This document shows positions 1 through 7,426 of a DNA stretch of 14,592 nucleotides, piece by piece. How positions within the stretch are numbered: the stretch's first letter is position 1; every line of letters starts with the position of its first letter. The notes below the pieces were generated by a model. The model was not told where the DNA came from. It saw only the letters and a list, made by a program, of their open reading frames with translations, and searched no databases. This DNA is from NORP240 sp942492445 (GTDB taxonomy: Bacteria > Pseudomonadota > Gammaproteobacteria > Pseudomonadales > Pseudohongiellaceae): the NCBI GenBank assembly GCA_942492445.1, contig CALOEW010000001.1, positions 1-14,592 of the forward strand, written 5' to 3'. A program made the translations under genes and the position numbers.

Positions 1-364
1 TTCCATCGCCGTTGGGAACAACCCGCATCGGGTTATGAACGACCACGCCTGATTCAAGCTCAACATCATGATCCATCACACCAAACGAATTCGGTTCAGC
101 AAACCTGATTCTTACTTTACCCGATGGCCCATCTGCAACCCACGCATCACCGTCCCGCTTTACTTCTGAGCTCGCAAGTCCTGCCGCCCAGCGAGGCAGG
201 TTCTCAGGGGGTACGCCTCGTTTGCCTCGGACAATTTCGTTAATTCTTTGTACAGATATTCCCAGGTGCTCAGCAAATGCTGTTTGAGATTGGCCAAGTG
301 GCTCCAGAATTTTTTTAAGAAGTATCACCCCGGGGTGGGTGCTCGCTCGATTTGCTGGAATCAT
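1..364 (-). CDS. HigA-type antitoxin N-terminus fused in frame to an SRPBCC/polyketide-cyclase-like domain (partial, runs off left edge)
   Basis: The minus-strand frame opens at ATG 362-364 and stays open for 121 codons to the window edge. Residues 1-51 are a HigA/XRE antitoxin: THPG at residues 9-12, then a helix-turn-helix (about 25-50) ending in INEIVRGKRGV. A complete HigA would continue with further helices (TPETALRLARYFGT-like). Instead, from PPENLPRWAAGLA (52-64) onward the protein matches the interior of SRPBCC proteins, including KVRIRFAE, FGVMDHDVELESG and NPMRVVPNGDG. The first strand and helix of the SRPBCC fold, which normally precede NPENLPRWA, are absent. The frame starts 8 bases after the higB stop, the usual toxin-first higBA order. 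I infer a deletion or recombination at a shared PEN stretch that joined two neighbouring genes. It may retain DNA binding but is probably damaged as an enzyme or ligand-binding domain. An assembly chimera is the alternative. Confidence 0.8.
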   Translation of the reverse strand, partial: MIPANRASTHPGVILLKKILEPLGQSQTAFAEHLGISVQRINEIVRGKRGVPPENLPRWAAGLASSEVKRDGDAWVADGPSGKVRIRFAEPNSFGVMDHDVELESGVVVHNPMRVVPNGDG

Positions 365-372
365 GAGATTAG

Positions 373-675
373 TCACCTATTGGACCAATGGTAGTCGACT
401 ATCTGTACATCAAAAGCTTCTGAGCCTTGCCACCAGAAGATAATTCGCCATTGCTTATTGACTCGAATGCGATGAAAACCAGCGAATTCGCCTTTAAGTG
501 CTTCAAGTCTGTCGCCAGGTGGGGAGCGTAGTTCTTTCAGTGAAACTGCGGCGTTCAGCGTATCCAATTTATAGAGTGCCAATTCCCTCACCGCTGGAGG
601 CAATCGTCTTATCGTGGCACTTGAATTGCCATTGTAGAGATCTTGCGTGGTTCGATCGCCAAACGACTTGATCAT
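373..675 (-). CDS. higB: HigB-family toxin (RelE superfamily mRNA interferase)
   Basis: A 100-residue protein of normal HigB length. It carries the family landmarks: MIKSF at the N-terminus, a LPP...A..KL..LNAA helix region (about 25-43), PPGDRLEALKG (52-62), IRVNKQWRI (70-78), and a C-terminal DVQIVDYH. The Asp-Tyr-His in that last motif corresponds to catalytic residues of ribosome-dependent HigB nucleases, which cut mRNA in the ribosomal A site. The frame could open nine codons earlier, at 702, but family proteins begin at MIKSF, so I use ATG 673-675. No strong Shine-Dalgarno precedes either start. The antitoxin gene follows 8 bases downstream on the same strand and would be co-transcribed and co-repress the operon. 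The toxin looks intact while its antitoxin is a chimera, which is odd because an active toxin needs neutralising. The pair is visibly more A+T-rich than the following genes, in keeping with the mobile nature of such modules. Confidence 0.88.
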   Translation of the reverse strand: MIKSFGDRTTQDLYNGNSSATIRRLPPAVRELALYKLDTLNAAVSLKELRSPPGDRLEALKGEFAGFHRIRVNKQWRIIFWWQGSEAFDVQIVDYHWSNR

Positions 676-845
676 CGGTGCAGATTGATGGATATACGGC
701 ATTCATGCAGTTGATTCCGGGTGCGATAGCCACGGGGCGCATAGCGGCCTTAAAATTGGACAATCCTGCGGTTCAGATATACCTTTGTTCTACTTCCATG
801 AGCGGATAACGGCGAACGATGGCACGGGCTTCAGCCTGAGCCTTC

Positions 846-864
846 CGTGATTTTCGGAATCACG
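846..864. repeat. Perfect 7-bp hairpin
   Basis: CGTGATT (846-852) and AATCACG (858-864) pair perfectly around a TTCGG loop. The stem could grow further if the C at 865 is bulged. No T-tract follows on either strand, so this is not a standard intrinsic terminator. It could be a regulator site or a REP-like hairpin. No second copy was noticed in the window. Confidence 0.4.
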
Positions 865-919
865 CGGCTCTGAAAACAATGGCCCGCCAAGTACCAGTGG
901 CATTGCAGGGCTCTTGAAC

Positions 920-945
920 GAGGTCCGCAGCTGCGGGACTTCCTC
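920..945. promoter_or_regulatory. Operator-like palindrome upstream of the redox cluster
   Basis: The core GTCCGCAG/CTGCGGGAC (923-939) is a near-perfect inverted repeat with one unpaired G. It is flanked by GAG and CTC that extend the dyad after a short gap. It ends about 52 bases before the first gene of the cluster. The symmetry and position suit a dimeric regulator binding near the promoter. This is inference from symmetry only, and no regulator family is indicated. Confidence 0.35.
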
Positions 946-997
946 ACCGCCAGGCAAATTTAGGGAACCTCTGAAATCGTAATCGGGTGTGACGGTA

Positions 998-3018
998 ATG
1001 AATAAAACTCAACGATCTGAAATTGCAATCCTTCTGTTCGCTCTGTTCCTGTGTCCAACTCTCAGCCTGGGTGAAGAAGTAGCTGCAGACTTTATCGAAG
1101 GTGTGGTCCGAAACCAGAGTGGCACACTGGAGGCAGGAGTCTGGGTAATTGCCGAGACCACTGATCTGGCAACGCCCTACCGCAAAATAGTCGTCACCGA
1201 TGACGATGGCAATTTTGTAATTCCCGAGTTGCCGGCTGCAGATTACCAGCTCTGGGTGCGTGGATATGGGCTCCGCGATTCTGCCAGAACTGGCGCTCTG
1301 CCCGGCAATACGCTTGAGTTGATTGTTGCAGATGCTGCTAACGAAATTGAAGCGGCATCCATTTATCCCGCCAGCTACTGGCTGTCTTTGCTGAGCCCTC
1401 CTGATCATGATCCTGACTGGGTCAACAGTTTCAAACTGAATTGTCAGCTATGCCATCAGATAGGTTCCCTGGCCACACGAATCCAGAATCGCGAATTATT
1501 CGACACAGGCCTGCGCAAATCCACCAACATGAACGCGGTGGCCAACAGGTTCGGCCGCGATCAATTATTGGAAACGCTATCAGACTGGACTGCTCGCATT
1601 CGTGCAGGGGAGACCCCGGCAGCGCCCCCTCGCCCCCGCGGCGCTGAGCGAAACCTGGTTATCACACAATGGGAATGGGGCGACGGTTTTACCTATGCCC
1701 ACGACGAGATTGCCACGGACAAACGCAACCCTACGCTGTTTCCAAACGGCCCCATTTACGGAGTGGACCTGGGCAATGATCGAATTCTGGCGCTGAACCC
1801 GGTCACTCACACCGCCTCTGAATACGCTGTTCCAACCCTGAACGGTTTCGACACTCCCTGGTGTGAGCAGGTGTGGAAGCGGGACAATGACGGCATTACG
1901 CAGAATGTGCCCATGGGATTCGGCTCGCTGGGGTGCCCCGTTGAACCGGGCATCACCGGCTTTGAAGGGCAATATCCGAATCCGGCGAATCCGCACAACC
2001 CGATGTTCGATGCCGACGGCAAAGTCTGGATAACCACGCAGGTGCGAAGGGAATGGGATGAAGACCTCCTGACTTCTGCAGGGACGAACCTGGCATTGCC
2101 GGCAATTACCATCACCGGCAGTTGGGTTGGTTCGATCCTGCAACCGAAGAATTTGAATTACTCGACACTTGTTTCGGTACGCATCATCTTCAATTTGACC
2201 AGGATGGCGTGTTATGGACCAGCGGCGATTCCTATGGAATTGGCTGGTTCGACCCGGCTGAATACGATGTGAATGACCCGGATACCCTGGCGGAAGCGCA
2301 GGGGTATGCGCAGATTGTGATTGACAGCAATGGCGACGGTATTGCCGACCAGGAGATCGCGGGGTTCAACTACGGAGTCATCACAAACCCGACGGACGGG
2401 TCCGTCTGGACATCTCAGCCGGATCGGGGGCGAGGTCGCATTGTACGCTTTGACCCTGAAAGTGGCAGGTTTGAAACCTACGTTCCGCCTAATCCCGGTT
2501 CCGGTCCGCGCGGCGTTGATGTCGACAGGAACGGCATTATCTGGGCGGCGCTGGGTGGCAGCGGTCACCTGGGCCGCTTCGATCGGTCCCTGTGCGATCA
2601 AACCTGGGGGGCTGGCGAACAATGTGCGCAAGGCTGGTCTCTGTACAAAAGTCCGGGTCCGTTAATGGACACCGGTGACGATCCAGCCGCCGAACGCAAC
2701 GCCGACTTTCACTACTACCTGTTTGTTGATCAGTTCAATACCCTTGGTATGGGTGAAAACACTGTCATTCTGAACGGCACTGGCTCCGATTCCCTGCTGG
2801 CATTCGACCAGGAGACCGAGGAGTTCACCAGAGTACGCATACCCTATCCCTTGAATGCCTATACCCGGGGGCTCGACGGCCGCATTGACGACCCTTCCGC
2901 CGGCTGGAAAGGTCGTGGACTGTGGTTCACCAACGGGCTGGATCCAATCGTGCACAGCGAGGTCGGGCGCTCCTACGTCGGCAAAGTTCAGATGCGTCCA
3001 TCCCCATTGGCCCGGTAG
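998..3018 (+). pseudogene. Vgb/streptogramin-lyase-like beta-propeller protein with carboxypeptidase-regulatory-like domain and CxxCH heme motif, interrupted by a frameshift
   Basis: Two overlapping frames make one exported protein of about 673 residues. The first part (998 to about 2068) has a signal peptide (hydrophobic AILLFALFLCPTLSLG), a carboxypeptidase-regulatory-like beta-sandwich (VVRNQSGTLEAGVWVIAET, then DDDGNFVIPELPAADYQLWV), and a c-type heme site CQLCH at about 1442-1456. Propeller repeats with VDLGNDRILALNP and ADGKVWIT follow. The second part (2068-3018) carries DTCFGTHHLQFDQDGVLWTS, GPRGVDVDRNGIIWAALG, SGHLGRFD and a GLDGRIDDPSAGWKGRGLW segment near its end. At about 2066-2070 the sequence GACCTCCTGAC needs one more C to continue as DLPDFC and then HRQLGWFDP, matching what the family shows. 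The gene is therefore broken by a -1 shift, or the base was lost in sequencing. GTG at 989 is an alternative start. The PQQ gene begins 20 bases later, suggesting an operon. A periplasmic electron-transfer role is inferred; no substrate is known to me. Confidence 0.82.
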
Positions 3019-3038
3019 CTGAAAAGGTTGCAACCACT

Positions 3039-4883
3039 ATGAGTCAGCAGCGAGCTAAAGATCTCATCACAATGTCGAGGCTTCAAATCAGGCTCCCATT
3101 GCCCAAAGCACTCATGCTGCTGGCTCTCATGGTTTCAGTAACCAAAATTTCAGCGCAGCAGGAATTCAACCTCAATAGAATTCTGTCCGAGACTGCTGTG
3201 AATCCTGCCAGCACTCTGGATTCATTTACAGCTGATCCGACGGCAATTCCCCGTTTGCGCGACTACTCAACGCTCACCGATGAAAATCTGCAGAACCCTC
3301 CCGCCTCCGACTGGTTGATCTGGCGTCGCACTTACCAGAACCTGGGCCATTCCCCACTGGCAGGTGTCGACACGGATAACGTTCAGAACCTGCAACTGGC
3401 CTGGCGACAGACCCTTACTCCCGGCAACAATATGCCGACGCCTCTGGTACACGATGGAGTCATGTTTCTTTACAGTGCCGGCGACGTGGTATTGGCGCTG
3501 GATGCGACCGATGGACAGCTTCTCTGGCGCTATCGCCATGACGGCGGCGCGGTGACCAGCCAGAAGTTTGGCCTGGCACTGCATGGAGACAAAGTGCTGG
3601 TGCCTACCTCTGACGGGCACCTGGTCGCCCTGGATGCGCGCAGTGGAAACGTCATCTGGGACCACACGGTCGATACCCGACAGACCGATGGGTACGTGCT
3701 GCGCAGCGCCCCCCTGATCGCTGCAGGGCAGGTAATACAGGGCGTCATTGGTTCGCGCGTTCCGGGAGGCGGATTCATTGTTGCGGTCGACCTGGAATCC
3801 GGTGAAGAGAGCTGGCGTTTCAACACCATAGCCCGCCCGGGCGAACCTGGCGGCAACACCTGGAACAATCTGCCAATAGAGGAGCGTCAGGGAGGATCGG
3901 TGTGGATAACGGGAAGCTACGACCCGGACCTCGACCTGGTGTTCTTCGGTGCTTCGCCAACCTACAACACTGCCCCCCTCCTTTACCCGGTAGACCTCGA
4001 AGGGGTGAGCAACGATGCGCTTTACACCAACAGCACCCTGGCGCTCAAGCCGCGTACCGGTGAACTTGTCTGGCACTATCAACACGTGGCTAACGATCAG
4101 TTCGATCACGACTGGATTTTCGAACGATCCATTGTCGAAATGGAAATCGAAGGCCAGGTCAGAAAAGTGATACTGACGGCCGGCAAACCTGCTCTTTTCG
4201 ACGCATTGGATGCAGCAAGGGGCGATTATCTGTTTTCGATCGACACCGGTATCCAGAATCTCTTTACCGACATTGATCCGATTTCCGGTGCCAAGTCTCC
4301 CAATCCCGACGTTTTCCCCGATGCCGAGACTATTCGCCTTGTTTGTCCAATGTACCAGGGCGGGCGCAATTGGCCCGCAACGTCGATCAACCAGGAAGCC
4401 GGCCTGTTATTTGTACCCCTGTTTGAAATCTGCATGAATACCAGGCTGACCGGAGAGCCTGGCCTGTTGAGCAGCGGCCTGCGGATGGAACCGACTCCTT
4501 TACCGGACTCTGATGGGAACTTTGGCAGCCTGCAGGCAATAGAACTGCACACCAGGGAACTCCTCTGGCAGCACCGCCAGGAATTCCCGCCAAGTTCGGC
4601 CCTGCTGGGCACACAAGGAGGCCTGCTATTTGCGGGCTTTATGGACCGTTCATTCAAGGCCTTCGATCAGAAAACCGGTGAGATACTGTGGCAGACCCAG
4701 CTGGATGCAATCCCGTCATCGTTCCCGATCACCTACGCTGTCGATGGCAGACAATACATTGCCATCGTTTCCGGCCAACTCAATATGCACACGGGAATCT
4801 GGCTTGGTTTTCTGGCTCAGCTCACAGGTCATGTGGAAAGTAATCCGGGTGATCCTGCAATATGGGTTTTCGCGCTCCAGTGA
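3039..4883 (+). CDS. Periplasmic PQQ-dependent dehydrogenase-like beta-propeller protein (heme-free)
   Basis: A quinoprotein propeller of 614 residues from ATG 3039. A second in-frame ATG at 3072 lies directly before the signal peptide core (PLPKALMLLALMVSVTKISA), and the true start is one of these two. The frame extends upstream to 2922, but that part overlaps the preceding gene and is a shadow. Family features are WLIWRRTYQNLGHSPLAGV, repeated tryptophan-docking blades (LALDATDGQLLWRY, LVALDARSGNVIWD, LALKPRTGELVWHY, KAFDQKTGEILWQT), GSVWITGSYDP, the NDQFDHDW loop carrying the probable catalytic Asp, and CPMYQGGRNWPATS. There is no CxxCH. The segment that normally holds the metal-ligand Glu (as in GNGGTEHG of the next gene) reads GVIGSRVPGGG here, so that ligand is missing. 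It may use another ligand, or be a non-standard or inactive paralogue. The substrate cannot be predicted. Confidence 0.9.
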   Translation: MSQQRAKDLITMSRLQIRLPLPKALMLLALMVSVTKISAQQEFNLNRILSETAVNPASTLDSFTADPTAIPRLRDYSTLTDENLQNPPASDWLIWRRTYQNLGHSPLAGVDTDNVQNLQLAWRQTLTPGNNMPTPLVHDGVMFLYSAGDVVLALDATDGQLLWRYRHDGGAVTSQKFGLALHGDKVLVPTSDGHLVALDARSGNVIWDHTVDTRQTDGYVLRSAPLIAAGQVIQGVIGSRVPGGGFIVAVDLESGEESWRFNTIARPGEPGGNTWNNLPIEERQGGSVWITGSYDPDLDLVFFGASPTYNTAPLLYPVDLEGVSNDALYTNSTLALKPRTGELVWHYQHVANDQFDHDWIFERSIVEMEIEGQVRKVILTAGKPALFDALDAARGDYLFSIDTGIQNLFTDIDPISGAKSPNPDVFPDAETIRLVCPMYQGGRNWPATSINQEAGLLFVPLFEICMNTRLTGEPGLLSSGLRMEPTPLPDSDGNFGSLQAIELHTRELLWQHRQEFPPSSALLGTQGGLLFAGFMDRSFKAFDQKTGEILWQTQLDAIPSSFPITYAVDGRQYIAIVSGQLNMHTGIWLGFLAQLTGHVESNPGDPAIWVFALQ

Positions 4884-4946
4884 GCAGGGAGTACAATCCA
4901 GTGACCGTAAATAAATGGCAGTTCAGTCAATCCAGCGGGCCGGCCC

Positions 4947-4979
4947 GGGCGGGACTGATTGCCCTGCCCTTTTCTATTT
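4947..4979 (+). terminator. Intrinsic terminator after the heme-free PQQ gene
   Basis: GGGCGGG (4947-4953) pairs with CCTGCCC (4963-4969): seven base pairs, one of them G.U, around a nine-base loop. TTTTCTATTT follows directly. It lies 64 bases past the stop of the upstream PQQ gene and 90 bases before the start I chose for the next one. This argues that the next gene has its own promoter and that the long open frame running back to 4862 is not translated. Confidence 0.65.
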
Positions 4980-5068
4980 CCATAAGGAATGCGTTCCCCC
5001 GGTCAGGCCGTGTAAATCCGGCACCGGCACCGACGCCGGACCCCGTATTGGTTCCAGACAACGGGATC

Positions 5069-7153
5069 ATGGAACCTCTGACCAGCTCTAAAGCGCTAAG
5101 GGTTTTCTCTACCGCAGCCCTTTTCAACGTGATGTTGAGTGCAGGGGCCCAGACAGTTACTGAAATCAACGATTCTTCCATGAGTGACGAGAGCCAGGGA
5201 GCAAATTGGCTGGCGTTCGGAAGAACCTATAGCGAGCAGCGGTTCAGCCCTCTGGATCAGATAAATCCGGACACTGTAGCCAGTCTCCAGCCGCACTGGT
5301 TTATTGATCTGCCCGAAAGCCGCAGCCTCGTGTCTACACCACTGGTAGCCGATGGAATGCTCTATTTCATTGGGGGTATGAATGTAGTTCGTGCTGTCGA
5401 CGCAGGCAGTGGAGCAGAACTGTGGCGCTATGATCCGCAGGTCGCCGAACATGCGGCACAGCGGATGCGGGTTGGATGGGACAACAGCCGCGGAATCGGA
5501 TTGTGGGAGGACAAAGTATTCGTTGCCACCTGGGACGGCAGGTTGATTGGTGTCAATCGCCATACCGGTGAAGAGTTGTGGAGCACACAGACAATCGATC
5601 CAGAACTGGCCATGTACATAACGGGCGCGCCCAAAGTCTTCAAAGGAAAGGTGCTTATCGGAAATGGCGGAACGGAACACGGCCCTAATCGCGGCTATGT
5701 GACTGCCTATGATGCCGATACCGGGGAGCAGTCATGGCGTTTTTATATTGTGCCAGGCAATCCTGACGACGGGTTCGAAAGTGAAGCAATGGCGATGGCA
5801 GCGGAAACCTGGACCGGGGAATGGTGGCTGCATGGCGGTGGCGGAAATGCCTGGCACGGATTCACCTACGATGCAGAACTGGACCAACTCTACATAGGTA
5901 CCGGTAACGGCTCCCCCTGGAATCAACAGATACGAAGTCCAGGGGGTGGAGACAACCTGTTCCTGTGTTCCATTGTGGCGCTGGATGCCGACACGGGCGA
6001 CTACCTCTGGCACTATCAGACCACACCAGGCGAAACCTGGGATTACAACTCCAACATGGACATTGTGCTTGCAGACCTGCCAATGAATGGCGAGACAGTT
6101 CCAGCGCTGATGCATGCACCGAAAAACGGATTCTTCTACGTTATCGATCGCAGAGACGGCACACTACTCTCTGCCGAACCCTTTGTGCCCACGACCTGGG
6201 CATCTTCCATTGACCTGACAACAGGCCGCCCAATTGAGAACCCGGGAGTTCGCTACGAAACTGCTCCGGCCCGCATCGCGCCCGGCAGCATTGGCGGTCA
6301 CAGCTGGCATGCCATGTCGTTCAATCCACAAACCGGCCTCGTGTACATCCCGAGTATTTTTTCGGCGCAGGGGTTTTCCAATGGCAGCATCGACATTGAG
6401 AATTACCGCAACGAACAATGGCGTTTCGATATGGCAATCGGCAGCGGCCCGGGTGGTGGCCTCACCCGGGAATTTCCCGGTGCACTCCAGGCTTGGGATC
6501 CGGTGCGGCAGGAAAAGGTATGGGAAGTGCCCGCGGACGGAATCTGGAATGCAGGTACCCTGACGACCGGCAGCAATCTTGTCTTTCAAGGCAGAGCCGA
6601 TGGCCATTTGCTCGCCTACAATGCCGGGACCGGCGAGCAGCTGTGGGATTATGATCTGGGTCTGGGCATCTCCGCGCCCCCCATCACCTACGCTGTCGAT
6701 GGTAAACAGTATCTTGCTATTCTGGTTGGCTGGGGTGGCAGCATGGCGGCATTGGGTGGCGGTGGCATGGCCCGGTATGGGTGGGCCTATGGCGCACAGA
6801 CCCGACGCCTGGTCAGCTTTTCGCTGGAAGGCGGGGTGATATTGCCGCCACAGGCTGCACCCACTGTGCCCCAACCACTTTTCTCTTCAGACTTTGTTGT
6901 GAATCCGCAACTCGCTCAGTCTGCTGCGGAAGATTACGCTACCGGCTGCCTGTGGTGCCACGGTGGAGGCGCTGTTTCCGCTGGCATGGCGCCCGACCTA
7001 CGAGCCTCGGCAATACCGCTTTCCGCCAGCGCTTTTGAGCAGGTAGTACGCGAAGGCGCACTGCGGGAAAACGGGATGCCTCCATTTTCTGACTTGAGTG
7101 ACGAACAACTGGAAGGTCTGCGCCACTACATAAGAGCCGCGGCGGAAAGGTAG
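5069..7153 (+). CDS. PQQ-dependent quinohemoprotein alcohol dehydrogenase (type II, C-terminal cytochrome c)
   Basis: A 694-residue exported quinohemoprotein from ATG 5069. I rejected the earlier in-frame ATG at 4862 because that stretch crosses a terminator, overlaps the previous gene and would bury the signal peptide (ALRVFSTAALFNVMLSAGAQ). Residues expected for catalysis are present: the metal-ligand Glu in GNGGTEHG (Glu203), the Asn in IGTGNGSPWN (280), the probable base Asp in ETWDYN (325), and Lys in PKNGFFYVIDR (352). SIGGHSWHAMSFNPQTGLVYIP is also typical. The C-terminal domain has a CLWCH heme site (627-631) and a Met ligand in NGMPPF (670). Where methanol and ethanol dehydrogenases have a Cys-Cys ring, this protein reads RVGWDNSRG, so the vicinal disulfide is absent. 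It should oxidise an alcohol or related substrate in the periplasm and pass electrons through its own heme. The exact substrate is unknown. Confidence 0.94.
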   Translation: MEPLTSSKALRVFSTAALFNVMLSAGAQTVTEINDSSMSDESQGANWLAFGRTYSEQRFSPLDQINPDTVASLQPHWFIDLPESRSLVSTPLVADGMLYFIGGMNVVRAVDAGSGAELWRYDPQVAEHAAQRMRVGWDNSRGIGLWEDKVFVATWDGRLIGVNRHTGEELWSTQTIDPELAMYITGAPKVFKGKVLIGNGGTEHGPNRGYVTAYDADTGEQSWRFYIVPGNPDDGFESEAMAMAAETWTGEWWLHGGGGNAWHGFTYDAELDQLYIGTGNGSPWNQQIRSPGGGDNLFLCSIVALDADTGDYLWHYQTTPGETWDYNSNMDIVLADLPMNGETVPALMHAPKNGFFYVIDRRDGTLLSAEPFVPTTWASSIDLTTGRPIENPGVRYETAPARIAPGSIGGHSWHAMSFNPQTGLVYIPSIFSAQGFSNGSIDIENYRNEQWRFDMAIGSGPGGGLTREFPGALQAWDPVRQEKVWEVPADGIWNAGTLTTGSNLVFQGRADGHLLAYNAGTGEQLWDYDLGLGISAPPITYAVDGKQYLAILVGWGGSMAALGGGGMARYGWAYGAQTRRLVSFSLEGGVILPPQAAPTVPQPLFSSDFVVNPQLAQSAAEDYATGCLWCHGGGAVSAGMAPDLRASAIPLSASAFEQVVREGALRENGMPPFSDLSDEQLEGLRHYIRAAAER

Positions 7154-7426
7154 TAGCGGACTGGCTGGTTCATTTGCCAGAGTCTGTGGTAGAGTTTTGA
7201 GCAAAATAATGCACTCGGAGTGCTCGACCATGCTTTGCAGAGGGCCTTACCAGTGGGCAGCTACTTTCAGGAGCTGAAAGCCCGTCTCAATCCGTCACTG
7301 TCCAGTCCGTGCCACCTGCCAGTAAAACAACCGGGTTGAATCCCCGAGTAATAAGCATGCGGAGTGTCCAGGATAAAGCCACTGAACTGAACAAGCCCTG
7401 CCCCCTTTAAGCATCAGGAGAATACC
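7154..7426. other. Intergenic region upstream of the SGNH hydrolase
   Basis: A 273-base gap without a gene. It holds a perfect 7-bp hairpin, CTTTCAG-GAG-CTGAAAG (7264-7280), and a short dyad, GCACTCGGAGTGC (7211-7223). Neither is followed by a T-tract. The gap is wide enough for a promoter of the downstream gene, but I cannot place one with confidence. Confidence 0.4.

Larger units (their letters stand above)
676..997. other. Non-coding stretch between higB and the redox cluster
   Basis: About 320 bases with no believable gene on either strand. It should hold the higBA promoter (leftward) and the promoter of the redox cluster (rightward). I can point to two inverted repeats inside it, at 846-864 and 920-945, but to no convincing sigma-70 boxes. 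Confidence 0.5.

Noticed and set aside
800..810. GAGCGGATAAC, identical to part of the E. coli lac operator.
   Set aside because: Only an 11-base match with no dyad partner, no lac-like gene and no LacI-type regulator nearby; chance is the simpler reading.
944..1408. Minus-strand open frame of 154 codons opposite the start of the Vgb-like gene.
   Set aside because: No family features and no start context; the opposite strand holds a signal peptide, a regulatory-like domain and a heme motif.
2922..3038. N-terminal extension of the heme-free PQQ gene.
   Set aside because: It overlaps the end of the preceding gene in another frame, has no homology-like content, and would place about 50 basic residues before the signal peptide.
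3267..4109. Minus-strand open frame of 280 codons opposite the PQQ gene.
   Set aside because: A shadow of a G+C-rich coding region; the plus-strand protein has clear propeller blades throughout.
4862..5068. N-terminal extension of the quinohemoprotein gene.
   Set aside because: It crosses an intrinsic terminator, overlaps the previous gene, and buries a clear signal peptide.
7154..7200. Possible terminator after the quinohemoprotein gene (TGGC...GCCA with GTTTTG further on).
   Set aside because: The stem is short with a two-base bulge and the T-run is not adjacent.
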